From an uncultured bacterium (GTDB lineage Bacteria > Bacteroidota > Bacteroidia > Bacteroidales > Bacteroidaceae), in contig CAJMSQ010000028.1 in NCBI GenBank assembly GCA_905216095.1, positions 1 to 31,275 on the forward strand: a stretch of 31,275 nucleotides of DNA. The letters are read 5' to 3'. The notes under the pieces were generated by a model. It searched no databases and was not told the DNA's origin. It saw only the letters and a program-made list of their open reading frames with translations. Positions 15,593 to 23,176 of this stretch are shown here, piece by piece; the stretch's first letter is position 1, and every line of letters begins with the position of its first letter. The position numbers were made by a program, and so were the translations under genes.

Positions 15593-17550
15593 AAGGCCTC
15601 GCATTCGTTAATCCAAGCCGTCGCACAGGCATCGCTGGGCATACGCCAGTCGCCGCGGGGACTCAGCGAGCAACTTCCGACCTTAGGTCCGTCGGGCAGA
15701 CAACTGCGTTTGAACTGCTGGGAAAAGAAACGACGGTAAAAGACAGTAAGCCATTTTTTGATTACCTCGTCCTCGTAAGCCTTCACCCTGCCGTCGGATT
15801 TCGCAAATGCCTGTTTCGCGAGATAATAAACCTTAGAAGGGCGGAAACCGAAGCGCAAAACATAATAAAGGAAGAAGTCGTGCAGTTCATACGGCCCGAC
15901 AAGGTCTTCGGTCTTCTGCACGATGTTTCCTTCCTCGTCGGCCGGAATCAGTTCCGGGCTGATAGGGGTATCCACAATATCGAGCAACGTGCGTTTGCTA
16001 TATTCATCGGCCACATTCTCGGCCATCCATTTCACCAGATGGCGCACCAGTGTCTTGGGAACAGATGCGTTCACGCCATACATACTCATGTGGTCGCCGT
16101 TGTAGGTGGCCCACCCCAGTGCAAGTTCGCTCAGGTCGCCTGTCCCTACGACAAATCCGTTCATCTGGTTGGCCGCATCCATCAATATCTGCGTCCGCTC
16201 GCGGGCCTGCCCGTTTTCGAACGTCACGTCGTGCTTGGAGATGTCGTGACCCAAGTCACGGAAATGCACTTCACAGGCTTCGCGGATGTTGATTTCGCGG
16301 ATAGTGATGCCCAGCCCCTTCATCAGGTCGATGGCATTGGTGTAAGTGCGGTCCGTCGTACCGAATCCCGGCATCGTGATGCCGACAATGCCCTTGCGGT
16401 CGAGGCCCAGACGGTCGAAAGCGTGCACACACACCAGCAAGGCCAGCGTGGAGTCGAGGCCGCCACTGATGCCGACAACGACGGTCTGTGCATGTGTGTG
16501 TTCGATGCGACGGGCCAGTCCCTCGGATTGTATGCAGAATATCTCCTCACACCGTTCGTCGAGCTCCGGCCCAGCGGGTACGAACGGCAAGGCATCGACC
16601 GCACGTGTCAGTTCAAAGCGTTCTTCGGCGTGCATCACGGGGTCGAGTTCCACCCTCCGGCCTGTTTGCTGTGTACCGGCGACCGACAACTGACGAGCAC
16701 AGGCAAAGGACGTGTTCACCCGACGCTCCACACGCAGGCGCTCCACATCTATTTCGCTCACCACGAGTTGTTCTTTCATGGCAAAGCGTTCCGCCTCGGC
16801 TAGGATGTGCCCGTTCTCGGCAATATATGCCCGGCCGCCGAAGACGACGTCCTGCGTACTTTCGCCATAGCCGGCGCCGGCATAGACATAGCCGCACAGA
16901 CTGCGCGCGCTCTGCGTTCCGACCAACCCGCGCAGGTAGCCGCTCTTGCCGATAAGTTCGTTGCTCGCACTGAGGTTAAAAACGATTTCCGCTCCCTGCA
17001 GGGCCAGTTGCGAACCGGGAGGCACGACGGCCCACAGGTCCTCGCATATCTCGATGCCGAATGTAGTTCCGGCCGTCTCGAACAGCAGGCCGGTACCGAC
17101 GGGCACGTTTTGTCCGCAAAATTTCAACGACGTACCGGAAGGTATCGCGGCAGCCGAAGTGAACCAACGCCGTTCATAGAACTCCTTATAATTGGGAATA
17201 AAAGTTTTCGGCACCAGCCCATGAATCTTTCCGCTCTGGATGACGGCGGCACAATTCAGCAACATGCCCTCATAAGCCAGCGGCACGCCGACAAGCGCCA
17301 CGATATTCAGATTACGACTGAACTCCATGAGCCTGAGCAGGGCCGCCTCGGCCTCGTCCGTAAGGAGCTGCTGCTGAAAAAGGTCCTGGCACGTATAACC
17401 CGTGACAGAAAGTTCCGGAAAACAGATGATTTCCACACCTAACCCTTCGGCCTTGGCCATAAGTGCTTCCATGCGGTCGGTGTTATAGCGGCAGTCGGCC
17501 ACACGAACCGACGGAATGGCCGCAGCCACTTTGATGAATCCGTTATACAT
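15589..17550 (-). CDS. nadE: Glutamine-dependent NAD+ synthase
   Basis: This 653-residue enzyme makes NAD+ from deamido-NAD+, ATP and glutamine. The N-terminal nitrilase-type glutaminase domain has the catalytic triad E46 (FPELSVTGY), K115 (LVPKTFIPNY) and C169 (GIEICEDLW). The C-terminal ATP pyrophosphatase domain has the P-loop SGGLDS (362-367), with later GTGDLSELALGWATYNGDHM. The full two-domain length is normal. I start at ATG 17550 (MYNGFIKVAAAIPSV), the usual N-terminus in Bacteroidales; the frame extends 30 codons upstream with no family similarity. The stop overlaps the BatD-like gene. The minus-strand promoter lies at 17675-17682. Confidence 0.95.
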   Translation of the reverse strand: MYNGFIKVAAAIPSVRVADCRYNTDRMEALMAKAEGLGVEIICFPELSVTGYTCQDLFQQQLLTDEAEAALLRLMEFSRNLNIVALVGVPLAYEGMLLNCAAVIQSGKIHGLVPKTFIPNYKEFYERRWFTSAAAIPSGTSLKFCGQNVPVGTGLLFETAGTTFGIEICEDLWAVVPPGSQLALQGAEIVFNLSASNELIGKSGYLRGLVGTQSARSLCGYVYAGAGYGESTQDVVFGGRAYIAENGHILAEAERFAMKEQLVVSEIDVERLRVERRVNTSFACARQLSVAGTQQTGRRVELDPVMHAEERFELTRAVDALPFVPAGPELDERCEEIFCIQSEGLARRIEHTHAQTVVVGISGGLDSTLALLVCVHAFDRLGLDRKGIVGITMPGFGTTDRTYTNAIDLMKGLGITIREINIREACEVHFRDLGHDISKHDVTFENGQARERTQILMDAANQMNGFVVGTGDLSELALGWATYNGDHMSMYGVNASVPKTLVRHLVKWMAENVADEYSKRTLLDIVDTPISPELIPADEEGNIVQKTEDLVGPYELHDFFLYYVLRFGFRPSKVYYLAKQAFAKSDGRVKAYEDEVIKKWLTVFYRRFFSQQFKRSCLPDGPKVGSCSLSPRGDWRMPSDACATAWINECEAL

Positions 17551-17674
17551 ACGATAATTGCATACGATAATAATGAACGGCGATGCGGAAACTGATGCAA
17601 AGGAGTACGAAGAGTATTCAAAGCAACCGGCAGCCGACAATAACGGACACCGATATACGTTCCGCAGTCCGGTG

Positions 17675-17682
17675 CAAAGGTA
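17675..17682 (-). promoter_or_regulatory. Minus-strand -7 element of nadE
   Basis: The minus strand reads TACCTTTG, an exact consensus, about 125 bases before the chosen nadE ATG. No clear -33 element is seen. Confidence 0.5.
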
Positions 17683-17766
17683 AGACTTTTCGGGGAAACG
17701 GTATATCGGCGTCCGTTAAACTTTCCGACAAAGGGCCAAATCCCTTGCCGACAACGGCAGACCGTA

Positions 17767-18636
17767 TCAATAGAACAATGTAAAGCCTGTGGAAAGCGTC
17801 TGGAAGCGCGGTCCGAAATCCTTGTTGAGCACGTCGCAGGGACTATATTTGACATAAAGGCCGAGCATGTTCCATCGCGCGCCAAGCATGAAATCGACAG
17901 TGACAGGCTTTTGGCGGATATTTTTATATACGTCCTTCATCCTGTGCCCGTCCTGAGTGTAACGCGTCTTGATGCTCGCGTACGTATTCAGGTTAAGTAT
18001 GGCGGCCACGTTGAACGAGATTTTCTTTGCGGCTTTCCACTCATACCGGAACGGAAAGGCCAGGCTGAAAACTTTGATTCGGGAGAAATCTTCTTCCGCC
18101 CCCTCGGGATAGCCGGTCACATGTACGCCATCGTCATCCTTGACAAAGCATCTCCGGCCCGTCATGCGGTAGTTACGCCAATCAATACCCAGTCCCACGG
18201 AAAAATCATGGCGGCCATGATAATAGGAAGTATGTATTCCCAACAAATCGGCAAAGATTTCGTAGGACGAAGACATATCCACGTTCATTCCATCAGGCGC
18301 ACCGACAGCCGTGACAAAGCCGAATCCCACCCCGCCCATGGTCACGAAGTGTGAAGACTTCCGGCTTCTCTTCCGGCCCAGAGAGAGCGTAAAATCCCAG
18401 TTGCTGCTCCGCTCTTCCAGCAGGCGCACGTTCCCGCCTCCCAGTTCTTTCCGGTAATCGAAACAGTAGGTCGTGTCCTCACCACATCCCTTGATGCTCA
18501 GATGAAGTGTCGTGTCGTTTTCCGTAAGCAGCACCTCACCGGCATTCTGTACGTTCACGATGGTGTCGCCCGCCTCGTCGGCCCACGCGACCGATGTCAT
18601 GGAAAGGACAACCAATAAAGTAAAAAACTTTTTCAT
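17767..18636 (-). CDS. Outer-membrane beta-barrel protein
   Basis: This 289-residue protein has a signal peptide (about residues 1-19, ending SVAWA). After an acidic, non-barrel segment (20-75) come alternating hydrophobic strands such as WDFTLSLG, FSVGLGIDWRNYRM, KVFSLAFPFRYEW, ISFNVAAILNLNTY, KPVTVDFMLGARW and GLYVKYSP, and a terminal aromatic strand TGFTLFY. These features fit a small porin-like barrel of the kind that ends many Bacteroidetes sigma/anti-sigma operons. A ribosome site (GAGGA) precedes the ATG. It is the last gene of the minus-strand sigma operon, 70 bases after the 148-residue gene. The cargo or ligand is unknown. Confidence 0.75.
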   Translation of the reverse strand: MKKFFTLLVVLSMTSVAWADEAGDTIVNVQNAGEVLLTENDTTLHLSIKGCGEDTTYCFDYRKELGGGNVRLLEERSSNWDFTLSLGRKRSRKSSHFVTMGGVGFGFVTAVGAPDGMNVDMSSSYEIFADLLGIHTSYYHGRHDFSVGLGIDWRNYRMTGRRCFVKDDDGVHVTGYPEGAEEDFSRIKVFSLAFPFRYEWKAAKKISFNVAAILNLNTYASIKTRYTQDGHRMKDVYKNIRQKPVTVDFMLGARWNMLGLYVKYSPCDVLNKDFGPRFQTLSTGFTLFY

Positions 18637-18706
18637 ATCCTCATATATTTTATTGTGTTTGTAATCGTTGCTCCCGACAGGGATACAGCACCGCCTTCCG
18701 CGGACA

Positions 18707-19153
18707 TCATTTTCCGAAACGGGCTTTCAGTTCGGCAATGGTGGCCGTTCCCTCCATATATATAATGGTCAGCACCGGTTTCTTGCCCGTCTGCAAACTA
18801 TTGTTGCGGTAAAAGATATAACGGTTCAGGTTATTCCGGGACGGAAGCCCGTAGAAGCCGTAATAGAGCCGCCGGCCCTTCATCCCGACCTCCTTGTCCC
18901 CGGCCCGTGCCCCGTCGGACTTGACCAAAGATTCCACATAGGAAACGTCTGCCGTATGGGCCGGCAACGTCAGACTGCGAAACAATGTCAGACCGTAAGG
19001 TTTCACCTTCTTTCCCTGCAACATCACCTCGATGACATCGGGACATTTGCGGTAACGGCCGTCGAAAAGAGCGGCTACCTGCAGACCGTCCTGGGCCGAC
19101 AGCGGTGTCAGCACACAGCACCACAGCAAAAATAAAATCACTCTACGTTTCAT
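18707..19153 (-). CDS. Small secreted protein, possibly DUF6108 family
   Basis: This 148-residue protein has a signal peptide (RRVILFLLWCCVLTPLSAQ, cleavage about residue 21). The mature part reads GLQVAALFDGRYRKCPDVIE, VMLQGKKVKPYGLTLFRSLT, GRRLYYGFYGLPSRNNLNRY and PVLTIIYMEGTATIAELKARF. It resembles a Bacteroidales family that I recall as DUF6108, but I cannot confirm this. It is periplasmic, with no lipobox or barrel. It lies 6 bases after the anti-sigma gene and before the barrel gene in one operon, so it may be the envelope component sensed by, or controlled through, the sigma/anti-sigma pair. Confidence 0.75.
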   Translation of the reverse strand: MKRRVILFLLWCCVLTPLSAQDGLQVAALFDGRYRKCPDVIEVMLQGKKVKPYGLTLFRSLTLPAHTADVSYVESLVKSDGARAGDKEVGMKGRRLYYGFYGLPSRNNLNRYIFYRNNSLQTGKKPVLTIIYMEGTATIAELKARFGK

Positions 19154-19159
19154 TTCTTC

Positions 19160-19660
19160 CTATTCCTCAAGCGTGTCAAACATTTCATTCAGTTGGTTCT
19201 CGACAGAAGCAGCCCCGCCGGCCAGTTCCACGTCTTCAAAAGAGCGGAACATCTGTTCCATAACCGCATCGGGCGCAGTCACCTCGTGCCCGCCGACATA
19301 GGCCACACAGACATTAGGTCCGGCAGCAGCCAGCCGCCACGCCACCGGCAATGCGACAAGCGCCAGCACCGCGGCCACGGCACCTGCCCTGAGCCACACG
19401 GACGGACGGCGGTGGCGACAAGGCACGGACGGCACTGCATGTGCGGCAGCCTTGCCGCGGAATGCCCCGGCAGCGGCCTGTGCCCTGCCGCAAGCGAGAA
19501 ATCCCATCACGGCACGCACCTCGTCATAGCGGGTGTCTCTGCCCTCCTCCGACACGAGAAAACGGCGCAGGCGCATCTCTTCCTCATCGGTCGTTTCCGC
19601 TTCGAAATAACGGCGGACAAGTTCGTCCCATACGGCATGGCCGTTCTTACTGCTGCTCAT
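19160..19660 (-). CDS. Probable anti-sigma factor (single-span)
   Basis: This 166-residue protein has a cytosolic N-terminal half (HAVWDELVRRYFEAETTDEEE, RLRRFLVSEEGRDTRYDEVR) resembling zinc-independent Bacteroidetes anti-sigma factors. One membrane span (about residues 88-110) and a short acidic periplasmic tail follow. I start at ATG 19660, 14 bases inside the sigma gene's end, which gives translational coupling; the longer frame upstream adds only antisense-like sequence. Position directly after an ECF sigma gene is the main support for the anti-sigma role. It would hold the sigma factor at the membrane until an envelope signal releases it. Confidence 0.72.
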   Translation of the reverse strand: MSSSKNGHAVWDELVRRYFEAETTDEEEMRLRRFLVSEEGRDTRYDEVRAVMGFLACGRAQAAAGAFRGKAAAHAVPSVPCRHRRPSVWLRAGAVAAVLALVALPVAWRLAAAGPNVCVAYVGGHEVTAPDAVMEQMFRSFEDVELAGGAASVENQLNEMFDTLEE

Positions 19661-20207
19661 GATATCGTCTGTTATAAAGTTCTCTAATCGTTTTTCTGGC
19701 TCTCGACAACTGCATCCTGACGGCTGCGGGCTGCATACCGAGGTCTTCGGCGATACTGTCCATATCTTCTCCGGCATATTCCCTGCGGCGCAAAATCTCT
19801 CGTTGCGTCGGAGACAACCGTTCCTCCACAAGCGCCGACACCCGGCGGAAACATTCTTCCCGTTCGGCCTCGGCCTCGGCGGTATCGTCGGGCACCTCTA
19901 CGCGCTCTTCCTCCAACCCGACGAGCGGAGAGGCTTTCCGCCGGCGCAGCACGTCTATGCTCAGACGGCGTACCGTGGTGGTAAGGAGCGCGGCCGCCTC
20001 GCTTTCCGTGTGTATGCCCTCACGGCGCGGCCACAAGCGGCAGAACGCATCCTGCAAGGCATCGTCAGCCTCAGCTTCATCGCCGAGCATGGCGCCGGCC
20101 ATGCGCCGCAGTGCCGACCTTGTCCGTCTGAATGCGGACAAGACGGGTGACAAGTCATCTTCTGACTGCCGGTGGTTTTCTTCAGACTGCCTCAGGTCGG
20201 TCTTCAT
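19647..20207 (-). CDS. ECF-type RNA polymerase sigma-70 factor
   Basis: This 186-residue protein has region 2 (MAGAMLGDEAEADDALQDAF, with the following CRLWPRRE) and region 4 (LSPTQREILRRREYAGEDMD, then SIAEDLGMQPAAVRMQLSRA), the standard two-domain ECF layout. The linker is unusually acidic (EEERVEVPDDTAEAEAEREE). I chose the only internal ATG downstream of the promoter (20207); this leaves a leader of about 115 bases after the -7 element at 20332-20339. The gene overlaps the anti-sigma gene by 14 bases. The four-gene operon, sigma to barrel, suggests envelope stress or surface control. Confidence 0.9.
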   Translation of the reverse strand: MKTDLRQSEENHRQSEDDLSPVLSAFRRTRSALRRMAGAMLGDEAEADDALQDAFCRLWPRREGIHTESEAAALLTTTVRRLSIDVLRRRKASPLVGLEEERVEVPDDTAEAEAEREECFRRVSALVEERLSPTQREILRRREYAGEDMDSIAEDLGMQPAAVRMQLSRARKTIRELYNRRYHEQQ

Positions 20208-20331
20208 GCGTTCTTCGTATGCGGATATTATATGTCGGAAACCACGGAAAAGGTTTTTCAAACCATTACCGCAAGGATGCGTCACATTGTTTGCGGAACA
20301 GTTTTTCCGAACCTTCTTCACAAGGATAACG

Positions 20332-20339
20332 CAAAGGTA
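20332..20339 (-). promoter_or_regulatory. Minus-strand -7 element of the ECF sigma operon
   Basis: The minus strand reads TACCTTTG, the exact consensus, about 125 bases before the chosen sigma ATG. No -33 TTTG is evident. Confidence 0.55.
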
Positions 20340-20487
20340 TGTTTTTTGTAACATTCCGCCGGTCTTTTTTTCTCAAATACTCCCGGACGGAACCGGGAAC
20401 GCTCCCGCTCCACCCTTCCGCACAGACGACAAGAACTATCGGCAATCCGCCCAAAAGCAAACGGCGGAACAAGCAAAATTCACGGCT

Positions 20488-20523
20488 TTTGCTTGCACGT
20501 GCCTGCGATTTGCCGTATCTTTG
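20488..20523 (+). promoter_or_regulatory. Promoter of the TlpA-like lipoprotein gene
   Basis: TATCTTTG (20516-20523) is an exact -7 match. A TTTG at 20488-20491 is 24 bases upstream, slightly far; a CTTG 20 bases upstream is the alternative -33. The leader to the ATG at 20545 is only about 15 bases. Confidence 0.55.
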
Positions 20524-20544
20524 TCCGCACGACAACGATTCAAC

Positions 20545-21087
20545 ATGATACACCTGACCGGAAGAATATGGTGGTTCGCCTGCCTTTTCAGCATTGTTCT
20601 GCCCGCCTTGGCCTCTTGCATTTCCGAAGAAGCGGAGAGCGACGACGGCGGCATCGTACGCATAGGGCAACCTGTGCCGGACTTCGTCGTGACCTTGTCC
20701 GACGGCACGGAAATATCATCCGTCATGCTGGACGGACAGCCGGCAGTCATCGTCTTCTTCAACACCGGATGCAGCGATTGCCGCAAGGAATTGCCGACCG
20801 TCCAACGGCTTTTCGACGAACTGGGCCGGCAGGTCCGGTTCATCTGCATCGGCCGCGAGGAAAGCGCGGAGAGCGTAAGCGCTTACTGGGAGCGGAACAA
20901 CCTGTCCCTGCCCTATAGCGCGCAGCCCGACCGCGCAATCTACGGCAAATTTGCCCGGCATACGATTCCGCGACTGTACGTGACGGACGCAACCGGTACG
21001 ATACGGGCCGCCTTTGCCGGGAAAGTGTCGTACAAACAATTGAAAGCGGCGGTCGAGAAAGCCATGGCCCTGCAACCGGCCCCATGA
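20545..21087 (+). CDS. TlpA/ResA-like thioredoxin-fold lipoprotein
   Basis: This 180-residue protein has a lipoprotein signal with lipobox ALASC (lipidated C25). The redoxin domain has the redox pair C76-x2-C79 in FFNTGCSDCRKELP and the cis-proline P142 in HTIPRLYVTD. It would reduce or exchange disulfides on the periplasmic face of the membrane. I chose ATG 20545, which begins the signal peptide and follows the promoter closely; the frame open from 19957 runs through the sigma gene's antisense strand. The nucleoside permease gene follows 43 bases later, and no separate promoter is obvious for it. Confidence 0.88.
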   Translation: MIHLTGRIWWFACLFSIVLPALASCISEEAESDDGGIVRIGQPVPDFVVTLSDGTEISSVMLDGQPAVIVFFNTGCSDCRKELPTVQRLFDELGRQVRFICIGREESAESVSAYWERNNLSLPYSAQPDRAIYGKFARHTIPRLYVTDATGTIRAAFAGKVSYKQLKAAVEKAMALQPAP

Positions 21088-21130
21088 AACAAGAAACGGA
21101 TATACAAAAATCAAAACTTATAACAATACC

Positions 21131-22402
21131 ATGAACAACTCTTCGCTGAAATCGCGCCTTATTGCCATGAACTTCCTGGAGTTCGCCGTATGGGGCGCGT
21201 ACCTTACGTCTATGGGACGCTACCTCGGCAATATCGGACTGGGGGCCAGCATAGGCTGGTTCTATTCCGTACAGGGCATCGTCTCCATCTTCATGCCCGG
21301 ACTGATGGGCATTGTGGCCGACCGATGGATTCCGGCACAGCGTCTGCTCTCGCTCTGCCACATGCTGGCCGGTATCTTCATGAGCGCCGCCGCCCTCTAC
21401 GGTATGCGGGCTTATCCCGACGTCAGCATGAGCACCCTCTTCACGCTCTACACGCTGAGCGTAGCGTTCTACATGCCGACCCTCGCGCTGAGCAACTCGG
21501 TGGCATTCAACGGGCTGTCGCGCGCAGGCCTTGACACGGTGAAGGACTTCCCGCCCATACGTGTGTTCGGCACCGTGGGATTCATCTGCACGATGTGGTT
21601 CGTGGACATCATGGGCTACATGACCAACCAGAACCAGTTCTTCGTCTCGGCCGCACTCAGCTTCGTGCTCGCCGCCTACGCACAGACACTGCCGAACTGC
21701 CCCGTCAGCGCGAAGGGAGAGAAGAAGTCCGTGGCGGCAGCCCTCGGACTGGACGCATTCCACCTGTTCCGGCAACGGCGCATGGCCATTTTCTTCATCT
21801 TTTCCATGCTGCTGGGCGTCTCTTTGCAGATAACCAACGGTTACGCCAACCCGTTCATCGGCAGCTTCGCCGCCGAACCGGTCTACGCGCATACATTCGG
21901 TGTGGAGCACGCCGGCATCCTGATTTCCCTGTCGCAGGTCAGCGAAACCTGCTGCATACTGCTCATCCCGTTTTTCATGAAGCGGTTCGGCATCAAGCGC
22001 GTCATGATGATAGCCATGCTGGCCTGGGTCTTCCGTTTCGGCCTGTTCGGACTGGGCAACCCCGGCAACGGCGTATGGCTCTTCGTCCTCTCGATGATTG
22101 TCTATGGTGTCGCGTTCGACTTCTTCAACATATCGGGCGCACTGTTCGTCGATAAAAACACCACACCCGAGATACGGAGCAGCGCACAAGGCCTGTTCAT
22201 GATTATGACCAACGGCCTCGGCGCCACCATCGGCACACTGGGCGCGCAAGCCGTGGTCAATCACTTCACGCACAGCCAGGAAATCGGCGGGCAGTTCTAT
22301 CAGGTTGGCGAATGGCCTACGGTATGGTACATCTTCGCCGCCTATGCCCTTGCCGTTCTGCTGCTTTTCGCCCTCGTCTTCCACGAACGGAAAAACAGCT
22401 GA
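21131..22402 (+). CDS. Nucleoside permease, NupG-type MFS transporter
   Basis: This 423-residue protein has about twelve membrane spans. It opens SRLIAMNFLEFAVWGAYLTS and continues GRYLGNIGLGASIGWFYSVQ, GIVSIFMPGLMGIVADRWIP, the pattern of the nucleoside:H+ symporter family. A central charged loop (about residues 200-215) separates the two halves, and GIRSSAQGLFMIMTNGLGA-like sequence near the C-terminus (EIRSSAQGLFMIMTNGLGAT) is also typical. It would import nucleosides across the inner membrane, feeding salvage enzymes such as the cytidine deaminase encoded at 13064. The A-rich leader has no strong ribosome site. A long antisense frame opposite it is a shadow. Confidence 0.9.
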   Translation: MNNSSLKSRLIAMNFLEFAVWGAYLTSMGRYLGNIGLGASIGWFYSVQGIVSIFMPGLMGIVADRWIPAQRLLSLCHMLAGIFMSAAALYGMRAYPDVSMSTLFTLYTLSVAFYMPTLALSNSVAFNGLSRAGLDTVKDFPPIRVFGTVGFICTMWFVDIMGYMTNQNQFFVSAALSFVLAAYAQTLPNCPVSAKGEKKSVAAALGLDAFHLFRQRRMAIFFIFSMLLGVSLQITNGYANPFIGSFAAEPVYAHTFGVEHAGILISLSQVSETCCILLIPFFMKRFGIKRVMMIAMLAWVFRFGLFGLGNPGNGVWLFVLSMIVYGVAFDFFNISGALFVDKNTTPEIRSSAQGLFMIMTNGLGATIGTLGAQAVVNHFTHSQEIGGQFYQVGEWPTVWYIFAAYALAVLLLFALVFHERKNS

Positions 22403-22459
22403 CCTCAGTCCGGCGGTCCTCCCTGCCCGAACCGGAAGAACAACCCTTCCCGCAACAAT

Positions 22460-22510
22460 AACAAAACCGGTCGCACGGCCCCTGCAACGGCCATGCGGCC
22501 GGTCTTGTTT
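22460..22510 (+). terminator. Probable terminator after the nucleoside permease gene
   Basis: An imperfect long hairpin: AACAAAACCGG (22460-22470) pairs with CCGGTCTTGTT (22499-22509) with one mismatch, and an inner stem CGCA/GCGG..GGCC region extends it. Its 3' arm is T-rich. Confidence 0.5.
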
Positions 22511-22644
22511 CCGACACCGACCACCGGTCCTCAAGTCTGTTCTCCGGCAATGCCTCCTTCCTGCTCCTGAGACGGCTGACCGACCTCCTGCCCCTTCCTT
22601 GCAAGGGACTTTCGTAAAAAGAATTGAAAAAAACTTCAGATTAT

Positions 22645-22676
22645 TTTGGCTGTCAATAGAGAAAATTATAACTTTG
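22645..22676 (+). promoter_or_regulatory. Promoter of tRNA-Lys
   Basis: TTTG (22645-22648) and TAACTTTG (22669-22676) are exactly 20 bases apart. The mature tRNA begins 25 bases after the -7 element. Confidence 0.75.
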
Positions 22677-22701
22677 CACTCGCAAAACGAAAAAGAGACC
22701 T

Positions 22702-22774
22702 GCACTCTTAGCTCAGTTGGTAGAGCAACTGACTCTTAATCAGTGGGTCCAGGGTTCGAACCCCTGAGAGTGTA
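22702..22774 (+). tRNA. tRNA-Lys (anticodon CTT)
   Basis: A 73-base cloverleaf. The acceptor GCACTCT pairs with AGAGTGT, with a G-T pair at the first position and discriminator A at 22774. The D arm contains AGCTCAGTTGGTAGAGC, the anticodon stem ACTGA/TCAGT encloses CTCTTAA (anticodon CTT, reading AAG Lys), and the T arm is CAGGGTTCGAACCCCTG. The 3' CCA is not encoded. A strong terminator follows after 7 bases, so it is a single-tRNA transcript. A tRNA 3' end next to the unusual region at 22817-28921 is a common integration point, but I see no duplicated 3' end downstream. Confidence 0.97.
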
Positions 22775-22781
22775 CAGAACA

Positions 22782-22816
22782 GGCCGCCGAAAATATTCTT
22801 TCGGCGGCCGTTTTTT
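22782..22816 (+). terminator. Rho-independent terminator of tRNA-Lys
   Basis: GGCCGCCGAAA (22782-22792) pairs perfectly with TTTCGGCGGCC (22799-22809) around a 6-base loop, followed by GTTTTTT (22810-22816). Confidence 0.92.
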
Positions 22817-23032
22817 ATCATCACCTTACGCACAGACAGACCCGGAACGGGGAAAACAATACTTTCATGTGACTAAATTCCACTACGTCCCGTTCCGACA
22901 GACACCATTCCATCGCCCATAAAAAAGCAACCGGCGGACAGCCCGGACAGACTCCGGATGAAGCACATCCGAAACCATATTGAAACACAGCAACATAGGG
23001 AACGCATTTTCTATCCCTATGATAGAAAAAAC
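22817..23032. other. Non-coding spacer between tRNA-Lys and the 21-bp repeats
   Basis: No gene is supported. It has a 9-bp inverted repeat (CGGAACGGG at 22843-22851, CCCGTTCCG at 22889-22897) and a perfect 9-bp hairpin TTTTCTATC/GATAGAAAA (23007-23029) three bases before the first repeat unit. Minus-strand frames here only read through the repeats. Confidence 0.55.
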
Positions 23033-23095
23033 TACAAGGCACTTAGTTTTTCCTACATGGCATGTAGTTCGTCGTACATGCCATGTAGTTTTTCC
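23033..23095. repeat. Three tandem 21-bp repeat units (copy B)
   Basis: Units start at 23033, 23054 and 23075: TACAAGGCACTTAG, TACATGGCATGTAG and TACATGCCATGTAG, each followed by a 7-base tail (TTTTTCC, TTCGTCG, TTTTTCC). The cores of units two and three are near-perfect palindromes. The period, unit number and tail match copy A at 8958-9021, 14 kb away, and both are preceded by a hairpin. This is a dispersed intergenic element, not a CRISPR: there are no spacers. Confidence 0.75.
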
Positions 23096-23165
23096 GTGGT
23101 CGTCACAAAACAAATCCGGCCCGAAAAAAATCTTCATTTATATCTTTTCTTTATATATTTTTTCA

Positions 23166-23173
23166 TACATTTG
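23166..23173 (+). promoter_or_regulatory. -7 element of the structured RNA
   Basis: TACATTTG matches TAnnTTTG and ends 3 bases before the closing stem of the RNA begins. The -33 region is a T-rich stretch (23145-23148) without a clear TTTG. Confidence 0.55.
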
Positions 23174-23176
23174 CAG

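Larger units (their letters stand above)
20208..20544. other. Divergent promoter region between the sigma operon and the TlpA-like gene
   Basis: This 337-base stretch holds a minus-strand -7 element (20332-20339) for the sigma operon and a plus-strand promoter (20488-20523) for the lipoprotein gene. The sigma gene leader contains a possible small hairpin (CGGAACAGTTTTTCCG, near 20294). No gene is evident. Confidence 0.6.

Noticed and set aside
20840..22705. 621-codon open frame on the minus strand opposite the nucleoside permease gene
   Set aside because: It is rich in His, Glu and Arg in the pattern of an antisense frame, has no family motifs and covers a clear transporter gene with twelve membrane spans.
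23033..23095. CRISPR array
   Set aside because: The 21-bp units are directly adjacent without spacers, and no cas genes are in the window.
22883..23137. Short minus-strand frame over repeat copy B (a Thr/Cys/His/Val-rich peptide)
   Set aside because: The frame exists because a 21-bp unit is a multiple of three; it has no start signal and its sequence is only the repeat translated.
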